64,000 bases of DNA from Antedon mediterranea (lineage: Eukaryota; Echinodermata; Crinoidea; Comatulida; Antedonidae). Under the pieces are notes generated by a model. It was not told the origin of the DNA, did not search any database, and saw nothing but the letters and a program-made list of their open reading frames with translations. Below are positions 12,033 through 23,200 of the stretch, in pieces. The translations under genes were made by a program, and so were the position numbers. Where the stretch lies: NCBI RefSeq assembly GCF_964355755.1, contig NC_092672.1, positions 33,910,501-33,974,500 on the forward strand. Direction: 5' to 3'. How positions within the stretch are numbered: the stretch's first letter is position 1; the number at the start of each line of letters is the position of its first letter.

Positions 12033-15000
12033 ATTGATTGATGTTGATTAATTGATTGTCCTGTCTGTCTCGATTTCTTGATATTTACTTGCTGTATGAT
12101 GTTTTCTCTTGATCAATTGATATTGATTGATTTATATTGATTGATTGGTATTGAGTGATATTGATTGATTTATATTAATTGATGTTGATTAATTTGATTG
12201 TCCTGTCCGTCTCGATTTCTTGATTTTTACTTGCTGTATGATGTTTTGCTCTCCCATCCACTTTCTCGTTGTTCTGTTCTCAAATATCCATCTTCACACA
12301 CTCCTTTAATTTCTGTTCTATAAAAATAGTTTTATTTGTTTTAGGTTTTTTCGAACAACATCAAGCGATGGCAACACAAGGTGCATGTGATGTATCGTAT
12401 TTAGAATTGACTACAAATCATTATTTACTTGTGACTAACGGAACATCATACGAAGTGAACTCAACGGTGTATAAATGGAATTTTACCAGTAACCTATTCG
12501 TGGAGTATGCTCAGCTACCAAGTCATGGGTCTCTGAGTGGTAAACTATTCTCAGTCGATGGTATAATGTACGCGGCAATAGCATCTTTAAATGTAACAGC
12601 AGCAGCAGCTCCAGAGGTTTGGAAAATAAAAGAAAACTGTAAGTGATATGAAGTTAATGATTTGATTTCTTTTCAGTTACAAATTCAAAATAACTGTTAT
12701 TGTCCAATTACATACACAATACATACAATTGGAAATGTGTCGTTTGATACACTACATACATAACAATTATAAAATTATATAGAGTTATACTGTACATCCT
12801 TCACACAAAATTTGTTACAACAAAAAAATAAAAAGAGCACACGTAACTTAAACTAAAACTTAATATATACATTACATTACATTATAATATAATGTACCTC
12901 ATTTACGGTAACCAAATATCTAGCTTGTCTCTAATTTGTGGATGTTGTATGTATAGGGGAAGGTGGGGGTAGTGGTGTAGTGGGGCATACAGATTGGCGG
13001 CGTATGGTATAAACACGCGAGACAATTGATATCTCCCCACGGGAGTTAGGTAGGTAAGGTATAGGTACGTCATATATCAGAGAATAATGGCAATTTATCG
13101 ATTTAGATACGGGATATAAGTTGGGTTTTTTTTTCACGCCGCGGCTTTAGCCAGCTATATTTCCAGAAGGCATAATCATTCAGAAGCTTTATCAACGCGG
13201 AAGCTATATCTACGGCTTACAGTTTTGGAATTTTGTAAACTCGACTAATTTATAGGTCCATTCTGCTTGACCCAAAATACGTCTGGGAAAAGAGAGTCTA
13301 CGAGGGCTCACGGTTGAACGATTTTGGATTCTCGCCCTTTGATAGGTTAGAACATGGAGAAATAAGTTATTTCTCCATGGTTAGAATCAACACACTGCGA
13401 AAGATTTTTTTCACGTTGTTTCTGAGGACTGTCCAACACACGGGAAAATATTAACATTCTTTGATAAGGTTACATAAACTCTCTTTTTTATTTAATAAAC
13501 ACATAATATCATATTTAATTGAATTTTACAATGTTGATATACAAAATATATTACTAAAACCCATAATTGTATGTAATTATTTTATCGAAAAATGGCGTAG
13601 TTCATACAATTGCCTACTGAGGGCGCAATTGGTATACTTCGTTCGTGGCTAAAAACGATTATTTTCGGTGATGTTTTGGACCCTATATTTTCGACAACTA
13701 CAAGTCATTTTTGCCAAATTCTTTCTTTATTATAATATTGATACAAATATTACCAGGCAATGTATGATTTGTTTGAAAAAAAATAACTTTTAATGTTGCA
13801 TCGTTATATTATAATATATGTGGGTCGGGTCACTAGGGAATGCTCCTACTCTGGAATATACTACATATACTGTAGTTTAGTTTATAATTATATTTTTGTT
13901 CTGTACAGTAGGCCAGACTATATCTACACAAAATGTTTACTACTGATTTATAAAAATAATTGATATAATAAATCATTATTTCTGAAGAAAGAATAATAAT
14001 TAAAACTGTTACGCCAAAAAGGCGAGCGGCGTTTTTCTGTAAGAAATATTTCTTGTTTATAGTTAACACAGATTTCCATAATGGTTTTGATGAATGGACT
14101 CAAGAAAATCTTAATACATTGTCAGGGGGTAAGTACGCAAAAGTTGAAAAAATGTTTACAAAATTGGCATTTTTAAAAACTAATTCTATGTTTGATACAA
14201 TAAAGATATTAAATTAAGTTTCAGTAAAATAATAAAAGCCACAGAACATACATTCTAATGTTGTTTATTTCCATGTTTTATAGAGGATTATTTCTGTACT
14301 CTGGATTTTTGTAATTTCATTATTGTCTGAAAGCGGACGACCAAATTATTAAACTTCGGTTCATTAGTGTACGAAAAAAAGTTTTTTTTCTTTTAGTTAA
14401 AATAGATTTTCAGCTAGGTTTTGATGACTGGACTCAAAAATATTATGATGAGTTTGATTGGACACGGCGTCATGGTTCTACGACATCAACAAGTACTGGG
14501 CCATCAAACGGTCATTCGGGGTATATATGTAAGTTTGTAGTTGGGATTGGGGTTATTAATAATTCTATTTTTGGTAAACTGCTGGACTAAATTTCCGCAT
14601 ATATCAAAATGCCATACAATATCAAATTATTCATTCATTCATTTTCTTTATTTCGGATAGTAAATCCATATACAAATCATACAAAAAAAGACAAAAGAGA
14701 AAACATTTTACCAATATAAGCAATTTCCACATTATTGATAATTTTATAAAACCGTTGGAATTTTAAACTAAATTTTGGATCATTTAAAAAGGACATTCAA
14801 TATCAAATCAAGTGTTGTTTTTTTGTTTATTTCTACATATAGCTGATTATTATGTTTATATTGAAACATCAAATCCAATAACTGAAGGGATGTCAGCTCG
14901 CCTTAGAAGTCCATTGCTATCAAACAGCCAAAGTACTGTATCTTTATCATTCTACTATCACATGTACGGAGCTACTATTGGAACACTCAACGTTTACAGA

Positions 15001-17127
15001 ACGTCGAACTTGGGAGACGAACTGTTATGGACAAGAAGTGGTAACCAAGAAAATGTATGGCGTTATTCTGGTGCAATACAATTTACATACAATGGTTATG
15101 GAAACAACTACATTGTGTTTGAAGCAATTAGGGGAAGTTACTTTACTGGTGACATTGCAATTGATGACATTCAATATAATGGTGGTATGTAACTTTAAAT
15201 GTTGTGATGAATTTTTTGTTTAAGATTATGGAATTGCAGTACATGTTATACTAAGGAACATATTACAAAATCAAAATAATAATATAAAAAAAATAATAAT
15301 CCGGATCTGTTCTTTTGTAACTGATTTCCCCTGATACAGGTCCTCGGTCGTCGAATAAAATGTTATTTAACCAGCCTTTCAACTAATAATAGTTTCAGTT
15401 GACTAACAATAGAACAGCAACGCCAAAAACAATGGTAATTTGTATTTGCACATAAAATAAAAGCATTGTATAGCGACTCTAAAAGTAATAGTATTTCATA
15501 TTGCAGAATGAAACCAGAAAACTAGATCTTGAGAAAATTTAGATATCTAAACACTCTAATTTTCCTTTCTAACCCTCTTCCTCTAATGTAGGACCAGTAG
15601 TCGGAATCGGAAAACCAATTTCTGATAAAGGATCAGATTTCACATTTTTTACGAACAAAGTATTGTTATTGTTTTAGCTCTAACAAATTTTGAGACTGGT
15701 TTTAATGGTTGGACTCAAAGATATCATTGGACACGAAAATATGGTTCTACGCCAGCAGTAAACACTGGACCAGCAAACGGCCATTCAGGGAATACAAGTA
15801 CGTTTAATTATATAGGTTTATATAATGTGGGTATATTATTTATATATACAGTTGAATATTAGACTGCTGCAAAATCAAAAAGCCATAGATAATAATAAAT
15901 AATAATTTGTTTGCATATAGATGATTATTATGCTTACATTCAAATAACATCTGTAAGTTATGATAGGCCAGCCCGCCTAAGTAGTCCATTGCTACCACCA
16001 GGCCAACGTGTATCGTTATCATTCTTTTACCACATGTACGGAGCTACTATTGGAACACTCAACGTTTACAGAACGTCAAATTTGGGGGACGATCTGTTAT
16101 GGACAAGAAGTGGTAACCAAGGAGATTCATGGCGTAATGCTGTAGTACAATTTGAGAAAACTGGTGATGGAGACAACTACATTGCGTTTGAAGCAAGTAA
16201 AGAAAGTGACGGCACTGGTGACATTGCCATTGTTGACATTGCAATTGATGACATTCAATATTGCTGCAGTAGTATGTATACTTTAAAATGTTGTTAGTTA
16301 GGATTAATTATACAGTACTGTTAGGCCTAGCTATCCTGCATACTACACCGTAATCATCACTCTAGTTTATGCTTTTATCACCTTTTTTTATCGATCACTA
16401 GACGAATCGGACGCTTTTTGGCCAACTGGAATCGAGACATTCACAAATGATGGTGATACTTACTTAGTAGCTGTGAATCCATTGGAATGTGCACATACCA
16501 TAACAGTGTATAGATGGGACAAGTCTTCTGAAGAATTTCAAATTCATCAACGTATTCCTGTGGAACATTGTCCCACGAAATCTACCATTTTCAAGGTAAG
16601 TAGGCCTACCACCCCTGTGAATCAGCCTCCTCTTTTTCACACTAATACAAAATTACAGGGTAATAAAAATTAGATTGAAATACTGAAAAAATGACCAAAA
16701 TAAGTCAATGTTTTTTCTGTTGAAATGTCTGACGTAAAAAGGTTTAAAACGTGTGGTCTCAAATTGGTGATCTTTGTGACTTTTTGCATTTTTTTTCTAA
16801 ATCTGTAGTATGTATTATATTATGTACTATGTATAATGAAGATGTTCTCTATATTTACAGGTTGGCGGAGAAGTGTTTATGATAATAACCACAAGCAGAA
16901 CGGAATCACGTGATGCTTATGACGATCTTGAACTCTATACTACGTCATCACCAATTTTTAAATTAGAAGGGAGTATGTTCGTAAATTACGGAGCCATACC
17001 ATCACACGAATGTTATGATATAACATTTTTTGAGCGAGATGGGGAGTACTTTTTGGGTCAGTCGAACCAACGAAATGTTAGTGGTGGCATAACTAATCCA
17101 AGCTTCAACATGTACCAATGGGTGTAG
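7070..17127 (+). CDS. Secreted PAN-EGF-EAR-MAM protein, copy 2 (complete, ~846 aa)
   Basis: Twelve exons: 7070-7423, 7615-7741, 11545-11650, 11778-11965, 12345-12638, 14063-14128, 14397-14528, 14843-15184, 15678-15797, 15921-16271, 16402-16595, 16861-17127. Phases join without a break to 2541 nt. Residues 1-24 are a signal peptide (hydrophobic run ending ICYG). Residues ~28-118 resemble a PAN/apple module (CMQLC, RCLAFTY). Residues 119-160 are EGF-like (CVNGGSC, YTCVCPTYFYGKFC). EAR blades 1-4 cover ~161-356, a MAM remnant 357-378, MAM modules 379-536 and 537-693, and EAR blades 5-7 694-846. PAN, EGF, EAR and MAM are all extracellular modules, so an adhesion or recognition role is inferred; no ligand can be named. 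The ATG at 7070 is chosen because it directly precedes the signal peptide. Intron 2 (3.8 kb) holds a large foldback repeat. Confidence 0.87.
7771..8131. repeat. MITE family A, long copy
   Basis: Left end resembles ACTCTGGCTACACTATCAAA and the right end is TATAGTGTAGACAGAGCTTA. The interior has the family words GTGATGTGCCCAAATATGG-like and CATATATGG. It lies in intron 2 of copy 2. Confidence 0.75.
8290..8528 (+). repeat. 21-bp minisatellite (CAGTACACACCAATCGTCAT)
   Basis: About eleven near-identical 21-bp units, open in frames on both strands, which explains spurious repetitive reading frames. The same unit in opposite orientation is at 8863-9015 and 11058-11370. Confidence 0.95.
8527..8868. 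repeat. Long inverted repeat centred near 8697
   Basis: Left arm words CCGCCACCTATCGACAAAAT, GACGGCTGTAAAACTAAGGC and GCTGTCTACTACTACA return inverted in the right arm. With the flanking minisatellites in opposite orientation the symmetrical region is larger still. Confidence 0.85.
8863..9015 (-). repeat. 21-bp minisatellite, inverted copy
   Basis: About seven units of the 21-bp repeat seen at 8290-8528, here in reverse orientation, with GATGTTTGG variants at the end. Confidence 0.92.
9030..9255. repeat. GGACAACTACCCCC array ending in a poly-C run
   Basis: Variable 13-18 bp units built on GGACAACTACCCCC, some with CTTAGG inserted, ending in a homopolymer C run near 9236-9255. The inverse-orientation counterpart is at 10365-11040. 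Confidence 0.9.
9319..9737. mobile_element. MULE-like non-autonomous element with internal tandem array
   Basis: Ends are GGGTGTTTCGAAACTAGAGA and its inverse, continuing to about 38 bp of terminal inverted repeat. It is flanked on both sides by the 9-bp direct repeat GTTTTTAAC (9310-9318 and 9738-9746). The interior is about 14 copies of a ~20-bp unit GGGTCTCCCTTTTCGTATA with variants. A 9-bp target duplication is usual for Mutator-like elements; the family call is inferred from that alone. Confidence 0.75.
10365..11040. repeat. GGGGGTAGTTGTCC array
   Basis: Irregular tandem copies of GGGGGTAGTTGTCC and GGGGTAATTGTCC with CTAAGG insertions, reverse complement in kind of the array at 9030-9255. 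A larger internal duplication (CTACGGAGGTAGTTGTCCTA to GTCAGAGG) is seen at about 10455-10555 and 10665-10755. Confidence 0.9.
11058..11370 (-). repeat. 21-bp minisatellite, third array, itself duplicated
   Basis: Two blocks of the same 21-bp unit, each ended by ATAAATGTGAACTGAAGGCA and GGCGTTCCATA, at about 11058-11205 and 11238-11397. They match the left edge of the composite element in inverse orientation. Confidence 0.9.
11975..12190. repeat. TTGATTGA microsatellite in copy 2
   Basis: Intronic array homologous in position to the one at 660-890 in copy 1, followed by a repeated TCCTGTCTGTCTCGATTTCT segment. Confidence 0.88.
13455..13800. repeat. Dispersed repeat shared with 20835-21060
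   Basis: The stretch with GTAGTTCATACAATTG, TGGCTAAAAAC and a TTTTGGACC-like word recurs diverged at about 20835-21060 in ACAA2 intron 1. It is part of the extra 1.1 kb by which this intron exceeds that of copy 1. No coding potential is seen. Confidence 0.6.
14284..14315 (+). pseudogene. Shorter relic of the lost MAM exon (copy 2)
   Basis: The acceptor TTTTATAG and AGGATTATT remain at the same place as the relic in copy 1, after which similarity is lost. Decay therefore probably began before the duplication and then continued independently. Confidence 0.45.
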
Positions 17128-17974
17128 TTGTACATCATGCAAGTCGTGCATATAGAATGAACTTAAAACGCTCACTGCTATTTTAGAAGACTCTGCTTTG
17201 GTATTTGAAATTTTACCCATTTAATAATTTAGGCATATTATTGGAAACAAATTCAACATTACCCAACTTTTCGACTTTACCTAATGAATAATTCATTATT
17301 GGTGACTTTACAGCTTGACCTAATAATACCTTCAAATTATTACCCCAATTACTTTTGGGATCATACTCCCAATGTTGCAGCCAGTAATCAGCGCAGTTTG
17401 TTTTGACCTATACCAGGTACCCATTTGTACACATGGGTGAAGAGAGGCAAATTAAAGTATTGTGCCTCAAATTCAAGCAATGCGACGAGCTTTGGATTCG
17501 AACCCATGATCAATAGTCCAACGCCACACGCCGTCAAGAATTCAATATTTCGAACTTTTCGGCATTCACCTAAAATAATTCGTTTTTTTAACTTTCCGGC
17601 ATTACCTAAAGAATAAAATTATTCCTTATTTGAATTCCTCTCAGTATTATCTAATGAAGAATTCACTATTTATGCCTAATTCTGCAGGATACCGTCGGGA
17701 ACTATGACATTAAAACAACTTATTTTTTAAAGTATCGCGCGCACGAGCTTACGACGACGATTGGAAAACAAATTGACGTAATGTGTAACATAAAGCAAAA
17801 TGACCATAGTCGATTCCAACACAATGCTTAAACAATATTGTATTATGTTTCTGAATTGTATGCGTATACGTTATTTCATGTATATATGGATAATAAGTAA
17901 GTATAGCAAGTATAAGTATTAGTGCATCATTAATAGAAAACAGATAATTTATTGTTGATTGTTGATAATTGTCT

Positions 17975-18154
17975 TGCGGCGTAACACAGAGCCCTGAGGC
18001 CCCGGGTTTAGGAAGCCTTAGCGGCCTCCAACGATGTGAGACCTCGAGCGTTTTGAGCCTTTTTCGACATATTTTAATGCCTGCTGTTTTTTCCTCCGGG
18101 CACTGCTCAGGGGCCCCTAGGGTCCAGCGGGCGCTCATAGCCGTTACGCCACTG
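17975..18154. repeat. hAT-like MITE, GC-rich
   Basis: Ends read GCGGCGTAAC and, on the other strand, CAGTGGCGTAACGG, a style common to hAT elements. The 180-bp interior is much richer in GC than its surroundings, so reading frames there are chance. Confidence 0.5.
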
Positions 18155-18254
18155 GGTCTTGTTATTAGTTCGTGGGCATTTTAGAAGAAAGTTGTAACAG
18201 AGTATTATGTATGTGCCACTATTTAGTTTTTGTTTTCTTCGTTCATATTGCGTT

Positions 18255-18415
18255 GTTTAGGCTTGTCCAACGCAAGGACGACGTAGTGCAACGCAAATCA
18301 TTCTTAATTGACAAATCACACTCGATGACTATTCCAACTGTGTGCCGCTTGCCATTGGTAAACTCGCTTGGTGCGTTGTCATGCTAGTCGTACGCATTGC
18401 GTCCAAAAAGGAAAA
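18255..18415. repeat. Family B foldback repeat
   Basis: Contains CCAACGCAAGGACGACG, TTGACAAATCACA and a GCCATTGGTAAAC-like word near an inverted TTGCGTCC. Related to 264-410 and 59165-59275. Confidence 0.55.
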
Positions 18416-19641
18416 ACAAAGCTTTATTCAATTTTCTCGCGACGGTTACTGCATAATTTAAGCCAATTTTCAGATTCGATTTATTAAGTAATTCATACAT
18501 AGTATAATGATAATTGTTTTCTTGGCAGAAAAACACAAGCAAAACAATACATACAATATTTAAATTTATTATCAACATGGAACCTAACAACTGATCAAGC
18601 AATATAAAATACAACAGACCTAATGGCCTATCTTTGGAACTCATTGTTGTGTAGTCTAATAGCGCTAGGTAAGAATGAAAATTTATGTCTATTTGTTTTA
18701 ACTGGAATTGTTGGTAATCTTCTAGTTGACGTGCATTGCCTTAGTTTATTGCGACTGTCTGCCGAATATTATTTACCGTACAGCTATATTTAGGTTGTAT
18801 GTGTTTACATTACTTTCTTTAATTTCCGTTGCGACGGTTACCGCATTATTATTTATTTATGCCAATATTTAGTTTTTGTATTTATTAATATGTCTAAATT
18901 GGCGTTGGTAACCGTATCTTATTTACTCTTTAGTTCCGTTCACATCATTTTTTTTTTTTGGCAAGCCTGTGGCTTGTTTATATTAAAAGAATATTAAATA
19001 TTTTTTTGTAAACGCATAATTAATAGTGGAATATATATTAAACATAGAATATTGATATTACAAAGCACGTCGTCTCCGTTAGTTTTTATTTTGTTAAGAA
19101 AAAAGTATAAAAGAGTTGGAAGTGAACGTCTGCCTGAGTCGACTGTGTGCGTGTGATAAACGGATTGAAGATCGAAAACGTTCTATTTTCAAGCCTACGC
19201 CCTATTTAACAAAACGAATGACACATTATCGTTATACCGTAAAACCTCGAAATGAAGGGTTCTTCTTAACTTTTTAGCACTCTTTTTAGGTGGACTTCTT
19301 ATTAAGGCATCTTTTCGAGATTGGCTTTTTTTCGAGAATTTTTCAAACTAAAGACATTACCTGCCAATTTAAGCCTATTTGTGATTAAAAAAAAAGATTA
19401 CAATTTTAACCTGTAAAATTAATGTTGGCCTACGATAGTTATCTCGATCAATACATTTATTATATCTGGATCACAGTTATTTAAGGCATTATTCACCTCT
19501 TTCTACATTCGAATAGTCTATCTCGAAAAAAAGAAGCCCCGTGGGCCGACTTGATTCAGAAAAGGCTTCTTTTTACAGACACCAAAGATCGAGAGGGGTG
19601 GGCTTCTTTCGAAAAGAAGCCCAATGGAATTCCTTTTGAGG

Positions 19642-20060
19642 TACCGTAAATCTTCTAATTGCAACCCTGCGTTATTATTCTTTGATTGTTTTTTAGGATG
19701 GGTTTGGCCTACTATTAGAAGGAGGTTACGGTACTATTAGGCCTACTAATCTTAAATTGGCACCTGAAAATAGTAGGCCTAACCCACCCCCAACTTTTCC
19801 GGTCAGCAACTCATAGTAAAATAATAAAACAGTACAAATAAACAAATTTGGTTGAACTCTAACTTTATTTTATAACTCAAAAACACTCAATCCTCCCTCA
19901 CTCCCGAGATCAACATGCATTATTTCCTTATTTTCAAAATACGGCTGCATCATAAGTTTTTGTGACTCTAATAGTAAGAGTAGTTGGTAATTATTATAGA
20001 TTGACTTATTAGAAGGGGGTTACTATTAGAGTGTAGGTTGGTATTAGAAGATTTACGGTA
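19642..20060. repeat. 419-bp MITE, ends TACCGTAAATCTTCTAAT
   Basis: The left end TACCGTAAATCTTCTAATT is mirrored at the right end by ATTAGAAGATTTACGGTA. The interior repeats GGCCTACTATTAGAAG-like words in both orientations. No coding sequence. Confidence 0.75.
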
Positions 20061-20205
20061 TTACAGTTAGGGCCTACTGTATTTCATTTATTATGTTTAT
20101 TAGAAAAGTAAAAAAGTTGGTGGCGCTTTATCAAAAACAATTCAGCTTTACAATTATTGGGTACACACATTCATTTTGTTTTCTGGCAACACATCAAGAA
20201 CAACA

Positions 20206-23200
20206 ATGGCGCTGTCCAGAGGTACGCTGCCCGGTGTTTAATCTAGATTATTTTCTTAATTTGTTTGCGTTTTATAATGTACACAACGTTGTTTTTTGTG
20301 TCTAGGGCATTATATCAGCCAAGTATATCAGCCAAGTATATCAGCCTATAGCCTAGGCTACTTAGTTAGTAGGCCTCCTAGCTAGGGCCAGGCTAGTAGT
20401 AGTAGCCTAGTAGTAGTCCTAGGCCGTGTCTACTAGCTAGGCCTAGCTAGAATAGATAGATAGGGAGGGAGGGAGGGAGAGAAGAGTTGACGGCGCTACT
20501 GCTCTTTCTAGCGGCATATGACCGGTTGGGCCGGTGATTTCTATGAAACGCCCAGTGCGTATTAAGTGCTCATGGGAAAGGAAAAGGAAATTAGTTTATC
20601 GTAATTTTTAATTGTTTTTTTTAATCTTTCGAGTTAAAGTTCAGTGTCTCTCTCTACTACTAGTCTTATTAATTATTAGCCTAATAATAAAAAGACTAGA
20701 GAGACACTGAACTTTAACTCGAAAGATTGAAAATTAATAATTAGGACTAACTGTCTAGTAACAAGTATACTATATATTATGAAGTTAAATAAACATTATT
20801 TTTTATTTACTAATGATTTAATATCATTTTTTATTTTACAGTCAATGTTAATAAATATACAAAATATTTTACTAAATTATGTAATTATTTTATTTAAAAT
20901 GTCGTAGTTCATACAATTGGCTGAGGGGATAACTTGTTTTACATCCTGGCTAAAAACTATCATTTTCTGCAATGTTTTAGACCGTGTATTTCGGAAACTA
21001 CAATTCACATTTTCATAATTTCTTTAATTGTAATACATTAATAAAACTATATTAAAAACTGTGATATTAACTTTTGAATATACATAACTATAAAGCCTAT
21101 CCCTAATATAAATGGAACTTATTAGAAGAAACCAGCACCACCGGCATCAGAATAGCATTTGGCGTTTCATAGAAAATAATGTTTTTCTCAACTTGGCCTA
21201 ATCCCTTACTAGCTAGCCTAGTAGTAGCAGCCTAGAGTGATGACCTAGTTAGGCACCTACTGTGTAACATTAACATCAGCAGACAGGTATGACTGGTGGA
21301 GAAGTAGACAATGATTTGATTTGAATTTATTAGGAAAATCATCAGAAATTACTGACATTACAAATAATACATTTATAATTATAAAAGATTTTCCAGGATA
21401 GCTCAAAAAGCTTATTAGCAATGAATGATTCACGCACACACGGTTCTGTAATCTGTAAAAAAAAAATGTAAATAGGGCTTAGTCGATGATATCTCGATGA
21501 TGATATCGGCTATGTTTAAAATCAATCTTTTATTTTGTTTGTAATAAAATACATTTGCCACCCAAACGTCTTGCAGGTATATTTGTTGTAGCTGCCAAAC
21601 GAACTCCATTCGGTACTTTTGGAGGAAAGTTAAAAGGTCACACTGGAACTGACCTCTGTGAGGTCGCAGCAAAGGCAGCTCTTGTTTCTGCTGGCATAAA
21701 ACCAGAATGGATTGACTCAACAGTTGTAGGCAATGTTGCGCAAGTACGTACACATACTATATACAGTGTTATAACCCTAAGAACTACTAGGAATTCTTTT
21801 TTTAAAAAGCTCTTAAAATCTCTAATGTTATATTTCCAAATTTTGGTAAAAGCATAAAGCAATGCTAAAGGGTTTGTTTTATTTAATGTCTTTAGGCATA
21901 CCAATAGGAAATGAATCACTGTCCTATCAGATAGGTGGTAATCCCTCTGATACAGCGGCTATTTTGTGAACCAGTTCACTGGGGTAACCCCCTACTCTTC
22001 TCGAATAATGAACTGGGTTCTAAGTGCACACAGGTTAAGAAATAAATAAAAAACAAAGGAATACAAATTCCTTGTTTATAAATCTGTGTTAAATTAAAAT
22101 ATAAAGAAGTGGCATAAAAGTATACTACATTCTGAACAACATTTTTTATTTTACATAAATTTAATGTTTACAATTTCAATGTAGTTTGAACAAAACAGTA
22201 CAAAATTTGATATTTTACACATGAATCTTTGAAAATGAATAATTTTTACAGACTGCTCCAGATGCAGCCTACGTATCGCGGCATGTTGCACTCAGATGCG
22301 GTGTACCAGACTCAAAACCTGCCTATACTGTCAACAGACTCTGTGGATCTGGATTTCAGTCGGTAGTGAATGGAGCTCAGGTGAGGCATCTAAAAATTCC
22401 TGATCAGTATATTTTTTTTTTTTTTTTTTAGTTTTTATATATTTAGGCAAATTGCCAAGGATAACCATAAGCGAATTCATTCAATATCCTTCTTAAATGT
22501 GGCAATCCTGTTCACAAGACAAACAAATACACAAGATGCTCTACATAAACAAAGTCTTATTACATGTCTTTGGGAGTGGCGTTGTAATTTTTCATTACAA
22601 AAAATCCTGACATATGAATTGAACCAATATCCTTCTTAAAGGGCAATCCTGTTCACAAGACAAACATATACACAAGATGCTCTACATAAACAAAGTCTTA
22701 TTACAAGTCTTTGAGAGTGGAGTTTTAATTTTTCATTACAAAACAATCCTGACATATATGACGTGAACCCAGATCCCTTGGATTAGTAGCTAAGCATCAT
22801 AACCACTAACTCCACAACTCCACTCCAGCCACATCATAAACAAGCTCTGTCTACACTATCAAACTAGTTTGGCAAAGTAAGTGTGATGTGCCCAAATATG
22901 GTAATTATATGGCCAGATATGGTAGTGATATGATGTCATCATGTCCATTACATGGGCACATCACGTTTTGTTGTCACATAATTAAATTCATTTATTTGTA
23001 ATTTTACTTTCTCTGGACCAGAGATTATGAAATATTTTGAATAAAGTTTGATAGTGTAAACAGAGCTTAAAGCTCAGGTACAGGCATGAATTTTAAATAT
23101 AATATTTGGTTAATTGTACATAAATCAAATATTTGTAACAGAAATCGAGACGAAAAAACATGAATTTTCCTTAATATGGTCAAATACAAAATTTGGCAAA

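Larger units (their letters stand above)
17128..20205. other. Intergenic region upstream of ACAA2
   Basis: No gene is supported. It contains AT-rich spacer with CCTAATAA/TTACC-like iterations (17220-17680), a hAT-like element (17975-18154), a family B repeat (18255-18415), an element near 19250-19632 with weak inverted ends (ACCTCGAAATGAAG / CCTTTTGAGGT), and a clear MITE at 19642-20060. The ACAA2 promoter should lie in the last few hundred bases, but no TATA box is evident. Confidence 0.5.

Noticed and set aside
17749-18184. Overlapping frames on both strands near 18.0 kb
   Set aside because: They come from a short GC-rich hAT-like MITE; no domain is recognisable.
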